Source of the DNA: Nectonema munidae
Taxonomy: Eukaryota > Nematomorpha > Nectonematoida > Nectonematidae
Reading direction: 5' to 3'
NCBI GenBank assembly: GCA_030549495.1
Contig: JAUIRK010001031.1
Location: forward strand, 620,001 to 684,000
Length of the DNA stretch: 64,000 bases
Shown: positions 45,186-57,150 of the stretch, one piece after another
Position numbering within the stretch: position 1 is the first letter of the stretch
Layout of the letters: the number at the start of each line of letters is the position of its first letter
Made by a program: the position numbers and the translations under genes
Notes under the pieces: generated by a model
The model's database searches: none
What the model was told of the DNA's origin: nothing
Seen by the model: only the letters and a program-made list of their open reading frames with translations

Positions 45186-46382
45186 TATGGCTTATCGTTT
45201 TTAGATCCAAGTTGTTTCTCCACTTTGCTAGTAAGTTTACTATTTAGCAAGGGTTCGACCATAAATCAATTGGTTCTAATGTTGTGTGTATGTGGGGACA
45301 ATTGAAGAGATGGTGTGTGCTGTGTATGTTCTGGATGCAGAATGGACAAAGTGGAATGGCGTGTGTTTGCACGAGAATTATCTCACTTCATTCTATTATA
45401 TCCATGAATATTTTAGGCACCCCTTTTTTCACCTTTTATGCTCGCATTTTTGTGTTTAATCATATTCTCATAATTTGAAATGATTTCTTAAAACTTTATT
45501 GAAAGTGTATAAGTAAAATGCTATTAGTTGATAAAAACAGACATCATGAAGCGAGTTCTGATATTTTAGTTCTACTTTGCTTTCATTGATTCGAATAAAA
45601 ATGCAAAGCGGCTTGAACAATAAATGCTCATCTTATTAAAATGCTAATTTTAGCGTTTAAGACATCTGTTTACCACTTGTTGCAACCCAAAATAATCCGT
45701 ATTCTCATTAAGAAAGAAAAATGTTTCTATAAATTACTTAGAGCTCATTACAATTGCAAAATCTTTAAATTACCTTGAGGGAGTAATTTACCCCTACTTA
45801 GGGAATTACTGAATTCTAACGCTTAGTTAAAAAACCTATTTGTTCAGTGGCGATATACTTATCCAGAACTAAAGATGTAACTACCATGTTTATTATAAAG
45901 ATTAATAAGCATTACTAATTAAATTGATAAATCTATGTAGAGAACATTTTCTAAGTTGGTGAAATTTACTAATATTTTTATGTGAGATTCGTACATAATA
46001 CGAATTAAATTAGTGGACAGTTTAGGTATAGTAAAGTTCACTAATTGAGTTAGTAACAATTACTAATTTTTTCAGTGTGGCTCTCTGTCTAAATCTTCAA
46101 CTGCCGTGATGTTTAGTTCCATTTTGACAACAGAAGATAGATATAAAACTACACTACAACCTAAGTTCAGTACGTAGATCAATAACTTTACCAAATTATG
46201 AATATGCGGCTTGCAAAACGAGAGGTTCAGTCGCAGTCCTTTGATTCACTATATTTAGTAGTTTAGTTAGTAACTAACTAACATGATTTACTTGAATGAT
46301 TCTCCAAAATTGCATTTGTTTCTAAAAACATTGGTAAATAGTCGAAACATACACTTTTTTATACATGAAAACGAGTACTCAT
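45186..46382. other. AT-rich stretch with CAGTG ends
   Basis: A GT-rich patch at 45270-45370. 'ttgttcagtgg' at about 45850 and 'ttactaattttttcagtg' at 46060-46077 are ends of the CACTG/TTAGTAA family. No gene. Confidence 0.35.
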
Positions 46383-46576
46383 TCACCTAAAGTTAAGAAA
46401 ATTAGCTTGACAGCCACGTGATTGAAACATTTTACAAAAAATCTTGTTCCTTACTCCGGCTTTTGCCAGGTAGTGTAAATTGCATTTGATCTTAATACAA
46501 ATTAATTCATTTGGATACACGAACGAGTAGAGAAATACTTGCATGTAGTTAAACAGCTTACTTTGTGTTTTGCCTT

Positions 46577-46825
46577 TCACAATATCCAAATGTTCGCGCA
46601 CGTTCTGGTTTGACTTGGTGTCGAAGCGGTCTGTTTCTTTTTATACAATAAATTAAATAAACAAAGTGTTCTGTATAAGGATAGTGCATAGTTACTTCCT
46701 TTGATAGGGAGATGGTTGATTTTATCCTCTAGTTTGTTGAATTGATTATGTGTTTTAGCGTTTTGAAGTTGTTGACCATAAGCATTCACTAGGGGATTAG
46801 CAGCAACAATGTATGTAATCTGTCA
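46577..46825 (-). CDS. possible second exon of an unknown host gene
   Basis: Minus strand: after a good acceptor (taattgacag) the frame reads ITYIVAANPLVNAYGQQLQN, AKTHNQFNKLEDKINHLPIK, GSNYALSLYRTLCLF and ends at 46577. It joins in phase to the donor of 47015-47206 across an intron of about 190 bp. Some donors inside it (for example AAA|GTAAGC at about 46556) would allow other 3' structures. No family recognised. Confidence 0.35.
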
Positions 46826-47014
46826 ATTAGATTAATAAAGAATAAACTTTGCAACATAATAGAAATAGTTTTCTTTAATTTCATCTACTTCCTCATTTAA
46901 ATTTTTTCGTATTTTAAAGTTATTGTTTGTTTTCGTGCAAATTGACTGTAAATCGATTCAGACTATAAATGAATAATTACCAAATTTCGAAAGTCTAGTG
47001 TTTCATTTTTTTAC

Positions 47015-47206
47015 CTTGTCCCGTTTAACATTTTCTCGGTTTAATGTTAAATTTAACGACTTTTTTCCATTATAAACAAATTGACATGGAACATTTAGTT
47101 CATTAGTAACATGAGGCATTTTTGTACGAACGCCATCTGCTTCAACAGCAAGTGAAAGTGCGTGCTTTTCCATTCTGGTGGGCTCGGTGTTGCTGTTCTT
47201 TTGCAT
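47015..47206 (-). CDS. possible first exon of an unknown host gene
   Basis: Minus strand: ATG near 47206 opens MQKNSNTEPTRMEKHALSLA, then VEADGVRTKMPHVTNELNVP, CQFVYNGKKSLNLTLNREN, ending in a strong donor (GACAAG|GTAAAA). Base composition is richer in GC than its surroundings. The in-phase partner is 46577-46825. I do not recognise the product. Confidence 0.38.
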
Positions 47207-47229
47207 GGGTTGTGGGGAGTGCAATCAAG

Positions 47230-47903
47230 GAGCACTCAATCAAGAAAATTAATTTAAACAAAGTGATGAAAATAGAACTATATTTGTGAATCAATTTTGT
47301 GTAATAAATAAAAAAAAATTTATGATGTTTAAGGAACTCTCTTCATCAAATTTCTTGAATTCATAATTCATCTCTTGAATTCAAAATAATCGGGAAAAAG
47401 GTGTTAATTGAAACAAGAAGTGAGAATTCGAAATAGTTCACGCTGAAAGGACTGCAAAAAATAGCACATGAGCAATTTTATTTTCGTTATAACGATAAAT
47501 TTGATAAAAACGTAAATTTAATAACGAAATAAAAGAGTATTTGCTATTTAAATCTAATACTTATTCAAAAATATTTTAAATCTAATTTCGAACATTTCTT
47601 ATATCTAGTGAATATAATCATTTAATCTTCGAGAAGATAGCAAATTTTTTTTATATTTATAGACTCACTTCTACTGGACAAAAATTAATCAAAAATCCAA
47701 ATTCATTCTATTGATGCATATTTACATAAAAAAGGGATATTTTATGGGGTAAATTTAACAAATGAATAATTGACTTACTAAAAAGATGGATATGACTTTG
47801 AAGCACTTCATTTAATTTGATCTGAAATACAAAATACTTTTACAATGTTATTAAAATAAATAATAGATACGTTGTATTTATGAGTATACACCGCTTTTTT
47901 CTT
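47230..47903. other. AT-rich non-coding stretch
   Basis: Nothing recognised. Confidence 0.35.
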
Positions 47904-48041
47904 TTAACCCATTAAATATCATAGAAATCAGACGATATCTAAAAAAACGCAGACGATTTATATTCAAAGTCATTGAAAAAAGCAGACGGAGATGAAATAA
48001 CTTATGTTCCCAAATGGGAGCATTGGGACTTAATGGATTAA
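47904..48041. mobile_element. TTAA-flanked MITE (piggyBac type), copy 2
   Basis: TTAA at 47904-47907 and 48038-48041; inner ends 'cccattaa' / 'ttaatgga'. The minus strand carries 'cgtctgcttttttcaa' and 'atatcgtctgatttctat', the same order as copy 1 at 44295-44436, so the two are one family in opposite orientation. Confidence 0.62.
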
Positions 48042-50855
48042 TCACATTACTACTTGTCTCGTTCCAACTAAAATGATCAATTTCTTTCCTCATCTATATG
48101 ATAAATAATATTGGAGCGCAAATTTTTTCACCCTCACTATTATGTGTAGCAACTTATGCAAACGTTTGTGAGGCCTTCCAACAATATACTTATTATGAAA
48201 GAGATGAGACACTAATTCATCCAAAAAATAAAAGCCTTCATTAATAATTCTTCTAATATATCTCTATCTTAGATTTAGGTATAATTCGATCTGTGGAAAT
48301 CCTCTGGACAATTTAGCCTCCAAACAATAAACTAGTGTGGGCGAAGAACTTTCAAGGGGGCAAAAGGATCCACGACTTTTAAATGCCTTCAGTACAGCTA
48401 TTCTTGTAATTGTTTGTATAGTTATATATAAAGTATTAAAATTTATAACAAGTCTCAGGAAAGGAAGGGCGGATAGTGTAGTTGTTTGAGCAAGGACCCC
48501 TCCCACTTGTTTCTGGTTGAGTGTGGCCAACCTTCAACAAAGCAGTTTAACAACTAGCTCAAATTGTTTTACAGTATATATAATCCTTTCTTAGTCAAAA
48601 TCCCCGCAAAACGAACAGGCTCAAAATCAAAAGGCCCGTAATAAAAATGTCCGAAAACCAAAAAAAACTAAATCTTGAATAACAGATACACTCAAAATTA
48701 ATACGCTTAAACAAAATGTCATAATTATATCATTTAAAACTAACCTTACAATCTTTTCTTTTTAATAAGTTTTTTTATTGTCCAGAGAAACATGATATTT
48801 CGTTGACAATTCCCTTGAAATAAAATACATATGGTACCATGTGGTGCTTTTATCAAAACTGCACATTTTTCCCGCTTTCCTGCACTTTCTTGTACTTCTT
48901 CCTTATATACATTCATATAGTCCAGACCCCTTAAAATTAGGTCTAACTTAAAATCTAACGCCGGGATGAGTTAAAGGACGAATTTAAATGTAACTAAAAA
49001 AGGACGAAGTAAATGTGAAAAAAGTGGAAACTAATGCTATATCTATATTAAAAATACATGCATGAAGTATTTAGAATTTAAATTGCTACAAGTCTTGCGT
49101 GTACCTTTTTTAGCCTATAAAAAGTAATGTGTTGATTTTGGATGTTAGCGTTCTTATTCACTCAAAATAATTATCAATCTAATTCTTAGTCACTGAAACT
49201 ATCAATAAAATTAGATGTTTTTACGATATTTAAATCTATATATTTACTAATTTGTGTCTTCTAATGCTCAGTATTATTTACCAAATAAACGGTAAAAATA
49301 AGAACAGTAAATTTTACTAACTTAATTAATAGAAATGCCAGGTTTCTTCTTTCAGATATAAAAAAGACCCAATGATCGAATGGTAAAATGACGATGTCCG
49401 AATTCTCACATAATGTCGAATATTGTGTTTGTTTATTACTCTGTCTGTTATATATCAATTTTGGTTCGTACAATAGAAAACACCCCTATATAGTATTTAT
49501 CTTCACAAATTAGACCACCTAAAAGCTGATTAAATAACTAGCTAGCAATTTAACTAAGCAACTGCTTTAACCCAATATGTATTAAAGGAAAAATTAATTA
49601 AAAAGTAATAAATTAATTAACTATTAATTTAACTTATAAAACAACTGATTAACTAAATATTCATCAATCTTACTAATTAACTCACCTACTATATAAATAA
49701 CTAATTTAAAAATACAGGATTATTTTTTATTTTTCAATAATTCAAAACATTGAAATACATCGCATTATTTTGAATAATGAATATTTTGGAAAGTTTGGAT
49801 AGGTGTGATTTCGATTTATTTCTTAAAGAAGGCTTAAACGTTGTTTACACCTCAATCGTATATCCTAATTCAAGAATGTTTTCAGTACGCATATCATTGC
49901 TAATTAGAAATGTAAATTTCACCTTCTCAGATATCCTTTAGGAAAAAGTTTTTAATTGTGAAATTTTATAACTTTATTTTTGTTCTAAGAATAGGATTTC
50001 ATTCCATAGAGAGTTCTTGTATATGAAAATTGAGAAAAGTTTTTTGAGCTTTTTTTTGAAATGGGAATTGTGAGGCAATTTTTTATCCCGAAATCGAGTA
50101 TAAAGAAGGTATTTTGAAGATGACTTTAAGTTTGAACACTATAAATTTATTACAATCAAATTAAAGCGTTTAGTGCATTTAATTTTAAATTGTAGTATTA
50201 CTCTGGCCGTAAAAGTAAAATTAAAGTCCATTTTTACCTTTTAATGCTAGAAAGTATAAAAATATTGAAGTTTACTTTGACAGACTCGGTAGAAGTTATG
50301 CTGAATGTGTCTCCTTTTTTATGGAAATAATGAAATTCAAGCCTACAGAAAAATAGGAATCATTTTCGTATAAAAGTGCATACTTAGTAGGTTCTAATTT
50401 TATGCGCAAATCCCTCCAAACTAAAACGCACCTCACCAGCCTCTTTTACACGATTCTGTACAAGCATTTCCTACTCTCTAACAAAATATGGAATAATTGA
50501 TAAGAAACTTTTCCAGGAATTTCCTAACACTCCAGGCCTTTCTTCCTTATCTGTCTTCGTGAATGGTAATGAGCAAAATATTCAGCATTTTCCCCTCTTC
50601 TGCAAACTTGGTATAATAAGGTGATCGTAAAGAGTAGATCGGAAGGCAAATGATGAATTGGCGTAGCGTTCACTCTTGAAAATAGCCAAAGCAATCCCTT
50701 ATTCATCGTGAGCAGAGAGTAAGAAAGTTTTGTCCAATTGTTGGAATCAGGTCAATTCCGCCTCAAGATAATTCAGCCTGTCTCTACATTGATTTATTAA
50801 TTCGAATTATTCAGAGGACGATGTCTCTGAAACGAATCGTAAATATAGATTTTTT
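48042..50855. other. AT-rich stretch without recognised genes
   Basis: Contains 'cgaaaaccaaaa' words (about 48600-48660) like the GGACATTTCGCCC MITEs, a CACTG-type start at 49191, and 'taattaactaatt' low-complexity DNA (49500-49720). Frames at 48264-48530, 49261-49473 and 50524-50706 have no known product. Confidence 0.35.
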
Positions 50856-50856
50856 A

Positions 50857-50992
50857 TGTTCTCACTTGGACTAAACTTTTGACATTATCGATTTTTGCAT
50901 GTTTCCAATTGGTCTAGATTTTTGATATTATCGATTTTTGCATGTTTTCAATTGGTCTCGATTTTTGATATTATCGATTTTTTTATAATCAA
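50857..50992. repeat. tandem repeat, ~43-bp unit
   Basis: Three units of 'attatcgatttttgcatgtt' plus 'tcaattggtctagatttttgat', the last truncated. Confidence 0.75.
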
Positions 50993-51166
50993 CGTTTTTC
51001 TGGTTGGTTGCGCCTAACTAACATTCTAAATAGCCTTTGTTATTCACAATTTTACAAGTCTAAAAACTCAATTTTTTATATAGCGAGAATTTTTTTAAAC
51101 TATTTTCTGAAATTCCTTCTTCCAAATTTTTTTAATGACTTTTTTGTTTCATTTTGATTTTTTTAT

Positions 51167-51298
51167 GGGGTGTTTTCATCGAGAAGGCACAATTGCGTCG
51201 CTTGTATCGAACTATGAAGAAAGTAGGCTTGATGCTAGATCGAACCCAATACCTTGAGTTATCGAAACCCAGAATCTAACCAACTTTACTCACACCCC
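51167..51298 (-). repeat. SINE family A, tRNA-derived
   Basis: Minus strand: A-box-like 'gttggttagattct' (51271-51284), B-box 'gggttcgatct' (51237-51247), then the shared body 'catagttcgatacaagcg', 'gcaattgtgccttctc' and 'gatgaaaacacccc'. Second full copy besides 23990-24137; the body is better conserved than the head. Confidence 0.7.
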
Positions 51299-51991
51299 TT
51301 TTAAAAATATTAAAAAGATATTCCTTTTAACTCTTTCCGGCTCAATGTTCTAGCATTTTCCACAAAGTAAAATAGTTTGCTTTCAATTATATAAAAACTT
51401 TATTAAAAAGATTAGCAGAAGATTCGTTTTCAAAACCTGCTTCTTAAAATGTTAGAATTCCAAAGATAGCTAATAAAGCTTCTAAAAATTTTAAAAATTT
51501 TAACAAAAATAGGATTAATTAAAAATGATAAAAAATATCGAATTACAAAAAACGAATAATACCATCGTATTCACTGAACTAGATTTATACAAGTAAGTGA
51601 CAAAAATAGATTGAAACTTTTTTTTTCACATAGGGTAATAATCGTGCAGATTAATATACTTAACCCCATGTAGATTTTAGTCTATATTTGATCTAACATA
51701 TGAAAAAAGAAAAAAAGTATAAGATATCCCAATTTTAGAAAATTGCCCAATTATATATATTTTACGATATTTTTCTTAGATGGCGTTAATCTTCATCACA
51801 ATTAATTCTTTATAGTGAAGAAGGCTCATGAAAAAATTCAGTTAAAAAATACAATTTATACCCTTTATTAAGGGAGGCAAATTTTGAATTACAATCAAAA
51901 TATATATAATTTGATACTTAGTTTAAAAAATTGACACTGATTTTTGCATGTCTTTTACATGAGTCGTATTTTCTAGCATCTCCACTTAGAG

Positions 51992-52577
51992 CAGTGGTTC
52001 TTAACCTTTTTCAGTGCCCGTACCTCTTGATATCTCAAAAAATGTTCCCGTACCCCCATCCAAATATTTGAAAAAGACAAGTAATACAAACCTTGCTGAG
52101 AAATTATTGTACTTTTTAATTACTGAACAAAAATATTTTATGTTTATTTCAATTGGAAAGTGTTAATGAATAAGAGAAAATGAACGCAAATTTATGTAAG
52201 CAATTATGAGTAATGCTACAAAATACTACAACACATTTAATTTTTAGTGGCTCTTTTGTTGTTGTTTTTCATTGATAATGATGTTCAAACGAGGTTCTTT
52301 TGAAAGTGCCAGGGTGTCATCACTGCATCCAAACAATTTCTGGCTTTTGTTTTGATGTGTAATGGAAAAACTGCCTCCACAAGTATGTAGTTGCAAATGG
52401 ATGAGGACACAAAGCTTTCTCTGCTAACCGTGGGAATGTTTTGAGGTGCCCAAAACATATCCAGTTTCATTTTTCAACTCCATTCGAATTCTGTCATTAG
52501 TCTGCACTACAAGATCTCCTTCATCATATCATTATCATCCATGGATCTAGGAGATATGTTCCTTAGAATTTGCATAA
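51992..52577 (-). mobile_element. hAT 3' fragment inserted in the left palindrome arm
   Basis: Absent from the right arm. It starts CAGTGGTTCTTAACCTTTTT, a Charlie-type hAT end. On the minus strand it holds a decayed C-terminus of a ZBED5/FAM200-like transposase: NDRIRMELKN, then HPFATTYL, FSITHQNKSQKLFGCSDDTL, ALSKEPRLNI (family 'LLPFATTYLCE..FS....K.K.RN.L...DD.RLALS...PRI'). The segment is bracketed by 'catctccactt' (51977-51987 and 52578-52588), which occurs once in the right arm. Confidence 0.72.
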
Positions 52578-52589
52578 CATCTCCACTTT

Positions 52590-53812
52590 CAATTAATTTT
52601 TTAGAGTGACTAAGATCCAAATAACCAAAACCTCTCAAAGTTGGTGCTCGTTCCATTATTGAGGATTGTTTCTCATACCCATAAAAAGTTAAAAGGCTAC
52701 GAACTTAGAACGGGATGTTAGCAGTATTAGTTCCTAACCTCATTCAAATCTCACAAAGTTTGTGAGATAAATCTCCAATAAAATATATTCTACCCACAGG
52801 GAATTTGCTGCCACAGTTATTCATATATATTATCGAACTATTGTGACACGTGATAGCCAAATAATTCATGAAAATTGTTATGGTCCATCTTCTAGAAGTT
52901 CTATAAGATGAATAAGCTATAAGGATCTGATTCGTCTAAGCTACCCCTCCTTTGAATTGGTTGTACAGGACAACTTTCTCTAGTTTACGTTTGTTTCAAA
53001 TTAACCATATTTCCCCTAAGTTAAAATAAATTAGTTAAATGTATGCCTTCAATGAACCATATTGTGTGAATATAAATTTCGATTCCGTTTTATGTAAACC
53101 CAATTGTTGCAATAGTTGGGGTCTAAAGATGTGAGGAATAAAAGTTTGATTAGTTCTAACAGTACTACATTTAGTGATTAGAACTTTTGACTTGGCCCAT
53201 AGACACAAATCATCCGATGTGAAAACTAGATCAGTAAATATTCCACATCCGATAGGTAATTTTATATCACTAATCACCTTTTAACTATATTTGTTTCATC
53301 AAAGAAACATTTATTACCCAATCATGAAATATATATTTCTGATTTTAAAATAAATAAAGATCTAGCATCTGTACAATGATATAATGACTTGGTTTATAAG
53401 GATCACATATTTTAATTCTACAATTTCCTCTAAAATTTAACAGCTATTCATTACTGTACCCTAGTCTAATGTTATAAAATGTTCAGAACAGTTTTGGTAA
53501 AAAAGGTCATGTAAAAATCTTATAGCGGATGTTTTAGCACTTGAAACTTGCTCACTTCTCAGTTCTCATATCAAAATAAATAAATATATGAACCAACAAA
53601 AATATATTTCTTGACATAGAAGCTTTTAAAAATAGTTCTCCATTTTTTTCAGAAACAAGTATTTCAAATATATGTTGATTGATTTTTCGACAGGCCCATA
53701 TGAAGAAGGCAGCCAAAATGTGCAAAAATATGGGGGATATTGTATTTTTCATAACAAAATCTAAAGGATTTTTACTTTGTAGATTTACTACTGAAAAATT
53801 GTTAATAAACAT
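52590..53812 (-). pseudogene. piggyBac transposase relic, left arm
   Basis: Mirror image of the right-arm relic (55931-57150) with the same breaks, so the gene was already dead when the arm was duplicated. See the right-arm entry for motifs. Confidence 0.82.
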
Positions 53813-54142
53813 AATTCATTTAAATTAAACAAAAAACAAGTTATTTGAAGTTTTGAAGAGGCTTGACATTTTTACACTTGAAAATTTTTCGAACTAACTT
53901 GTTTTAACACAATTTCATGAGTGTATGTACATGTACATACTGAAACAAATTGATCAAAAGTAGCGAGAAATCAAAAATTATATGGATCCTAATAGAATGT
54001 TCAAGATTATGTTAAGATCAGCATAAAATAATTATAAAATTTTAGGTGATAATAACCCATAAAGTCAATGGCTAATACTTTTATATATATATATATATCT
54101 CATAACCTGTACGGTTGAACGCGGGTAGACAACTTGCGTGTT

Positions 54143-54313
54143 ATCTCCAACCTGTATACTACGATGATTCATCTCCAACCTGTATACTACGATGATTCAT
54201 CTTCAACCTGTATACTACAATGATTCATCTCCAACCGGTATACTACGATGATTCATCTCTAACCTGTATACTACGATGATTCATCTTCAACCTGTATACT
54301 ACGATGGTTTCTA
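54143..54313. repeat. 28-bp tandem repeat, left arm (6 units)
   Basis: Six units containing 'aacctgtatactacgatg' and 'attcatc', with variants (ctcc/cttc/ctct, CCGG for CCTG, acaatg for acgatg). Confidence 0.9.
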
Positions 54314-54705
54314 TTCCATGTACAAATAACTAGGGAGACAATGTTCAACTTTCTGTTCACATTCTGCTAGATGTAAGATTTGATATACCTCATTCAGGGA
54401 GACGATGCTACATAAGTTATTACCTATATACATTATACCTGTATACTACGATGGTTCATCTCCAACCTGTACACCGCGATAATTCATATCAAAGAATCGA
54501 AAAATATTCTTTAAAAAATCAAAAAATATCAAAGTTTCTGTTCATATTTTGCTACCTCATACGATGTTACAAAAGTTATTACCTATACTTTGCAATTTGC
54601 ACGATTTTAAATATTATATTTGTCGAATAATCAAAGAATCGAAAAATGTTCAAATCAAAAAATATTTATTCTTTTTAAATATATCGTTGTCTCCCCTTAC
54701 TTTTA

Positions 54706-54767
54706 AAATTTAAAGATAAACCTAGTCTTTAATAATTAATTTTTATCAAATTATGCACATACGAAAC
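54706..54767. repeat. palindrome centre (spacer)
   Basis: About 62 bp, AT-rich, not palindromic, between 'ccccttactttta' and 'taaaagtaagggg'. A spacer of this size is what breakage and fold-back models of palindrome formation predict. Confidence 0.85.
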
Positions 54768-55325
54768 TAAAAGTAAGGGGAGCCAACGATATATTTAAAA
54801 AGAATAAATATTTTTTGATTTGAACATTTTTCGATTCTTTGATTATTCGACAAATATAATATTTAAAATCGTGCAAATTGCAAAGTATAGGTAATAACTT
54901 TTGTAACATCGTATGAGGTAGCAAAATATGAACAGAAAGTTTGATATTTTTTGATTTTTTAAAGAATATTTTTCGATTCTTTGATTACAGAATTTTATTT
55001 TGATTATTTGACAAATATAATATTTAAAATCGTGCAAATTGCAAAGTATAGATAATAACTTTTGTAACATCGTATGAGGTAGCAAAATATGAACAGAAAG
55101 TTTGATATTTTTGATTTTTTAAAGAATATTTTTCGATTCATTGATATGAATTATCGCGGTATACAGGTTGGAGATGAACCATCGTAGTATACAGGTATAA
55201 TGTATATAGGTAATAACTTATGTAGCATCGTCTCCCTGAATGAGGTATATCAAATCTTACATCTAGCAGAATGTGAACACAAAGTTGAACATTGTCTCCC
55301 TAGTTATTTGTACATGGAATAGAAA

Positions 55326-55600
55326 CCATCGTAGTATACAGGTTGAAGATGAATCATCGTAGTATACAGGTTAGAGATGAATCATCGTAGTATACCGGTT
55401 GGAGATGAATCATTGTAGTATACAGGTTGAAGATGAATCATCGTAGTATACAGGTTGGAGATGAATCATCGTAGTATACAGGTTAGAGATGAATCATCGT
55501 AGTATACCGGTTGGAGATGAATCATTGTAGTATACAGGTTGAAGATGAATCATCGTAGTATACAGGTTGGAGATGAATCATCGTAGTATACAGGTTGGAG
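55326..55600. repeat. 28-bp tandem repeat, right arm (10 units)
   Basis: Ten units of the repeat. A block of four variant units (…ttaga, CCGG…ttgga, ttg…ttgaa, …ttgga) is repeated, giving a higher-order pattern of about 112 bp, present once on the left and twice here. Confidence 0.9.
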
Positions 55601-55930
55601 ATAACACGCAAGTTGTCTACCCGCGTTCAACCGTACAGGTTATGAGATATATATATATATATAAGTATTAGCCATTGACTTTATGGGTTATTATCACCTA
55701 AAATTTTATAATTATTTTATGCTGATCTTAACATAATCTTGAACATTCTATTAGGATCCATATAATTTTTGATTTCTCGCTACTTTTGATCAATTTGTTT
55801 CAGTATGTACATGTACATACACTCATGAAATTGTGTTAAAACAAGTTAGTTCGAAAAATTTTCAAGTGTAAAAATGTCAAGCCTCTTCAAAACTTCAAAT
55901 AACTTGTTTTTTGTTTAATTTAAATGAATT

Positions 55931-57150
55931 ATGTTTATTAACAATTTTTCAGTAGTAAATCTACAAAGTAAAAATCCTTTAGATTTTGTTATGAAAAATA
56001 CAATATCCCCCATATTTTTGCACATTTTGGCTGCCTTCTTCATATGGGCCTGTCGAAAAATCAATCAACATATATTTGAAATACTTGTTTCTGAAAAAAA
56101 TGGAGAACTATTTTTAAAAGCTTCTATGTCAAGAAATATATTTTTGTTGGTTCATATATTTATTTATTTTGATATGAGAACTGAGAAGTGAGCAAGTTTC
56201 AAGTGCTAAAACATCCGCTATAAGATTTTTACATGACCTTTTTTACCAAAACTGTTCTGAACATTTTATAACATTAGACTAGGGTACAGTAATGAATAGC
56301 TGTTAAATTTTAGAGGAAATTGTAGAATTAAAATATGTGATCCTTATAAACCAAGTCATTATATCATTGTACAGATGCTAGATCTTTATTTATTTTAAAA
56401 TCAGAAATATATATTTCATGATTGGGTAATAAAAGTTTCTTTGATGAAACAAATATAGTTAAAAGGTGATTAGTGATATAAAATTACCTATCGGATGTGG
56501 AATATTTACTGATCTAGTTTTCACATCGGATGATTTGTGTCTATGGGCCAAGTCAAAAGTTCTAATCACTAAATGTAGTACTGTTAGAACTAATCAAACT
56601 TTTATTCCTCACATCTTTAGACCCCAACTATTGCAACAATTGGGTTTACATAAAACGGAATCGAAATTTATATTCACACAATATGGTTCATTGAAGGCAT
56701 ACATTTAACTAATTTATTTTAACTTAGGGGAAATATGGTTAATTTGAAACAAACGTAAACTAGAGAAAGTTGTCCTGTACAACCAATTCAAAGGAGGGGT
56801 AGCTTAGACGAATCAGATCCTTATAGCTTATTCATCTTATAGAACTTCTAGAAGATGGACCATAACAATTTTCATGAATTATTTGGCTATCACGTGTCAC
56901 AATAGTTCGATAATATATATGAATAACTGTGGCAGCAAATTCCCTGTGGGTAGAATATATTTTATTGGAGATTTATCTCTCAAACTTTGTGAGATTTGAA
57001 TGAGGTTAGGAGCTAATACTGCTAACATCCCGTTCTAAGTTCGTAGCCTTTTAACTTTTTATGGGTATGAGAAACAATCCTCAATAATGGAACGAGCACC
57101 AACTTTGAGAGGTTTTGGTTATTTGGATCTTAGTCACTCTAGAAGTGGAG
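55931..57150 (+). pseudogene. piggyBac transposase relic, right arm
   Basis: Fragments in order: ILAAFFIWACRKINQHIFEI ... LFLKASMSRNIFLLVHIFIY, FD (55931-56191; family 'lM...RF..ll..iRFD'). Then LLNFRGNCRIKICDPYKPS (about 56300-56360; 'l.pFRGr..fk.Y.P.KP..Y'). Then FTDLVFTSDDLCLWAKSKV and CSTVRTNQTFIPHIF (56466-56708; 'tDN.fTS..L......K.....GT.R.NK..iP'). Then YNQFKGGVA, TNQILIAYSSYRTSRRWTIT, IFMNYL (56778-56880; 'YN..KGGVD..DQ...-Y...R..RRWp...F...ldi'). Stops and shifts separate them. It covers most of a transposase except its extreme N-terminus. No TTAA-bounded ends were found at the arm tips. Confidence 0.85.

Larger units (their letters stand above)
51502..54705. repeat. left arm of a ~6.2-kb palindrome
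   Basis: Reverse complement of 54768-57679 with very few differences. Two frames (53035-53277 and 53552-53812) have identical translations to 56466-56708 and 55931-56191. Spot checks show about one mismatch per 100 bases or fewer. Compared with the right arm it has a hAT insertion (51992 to about 52577), a few bases beside it, lacks ~50 bp near 51850, lacks one ~150-bp duplicate near the centre, and has 6 rather than 10 units of the 28-bp repeat. Confidence 0.95.

Noticed and set aside
54143-55600. 28-bp repeats at regular spacing, superficially like a CRISPR array
   Set aside because: The units abut with no spacers and the genome is eukaryotic; this is a minisatellite.
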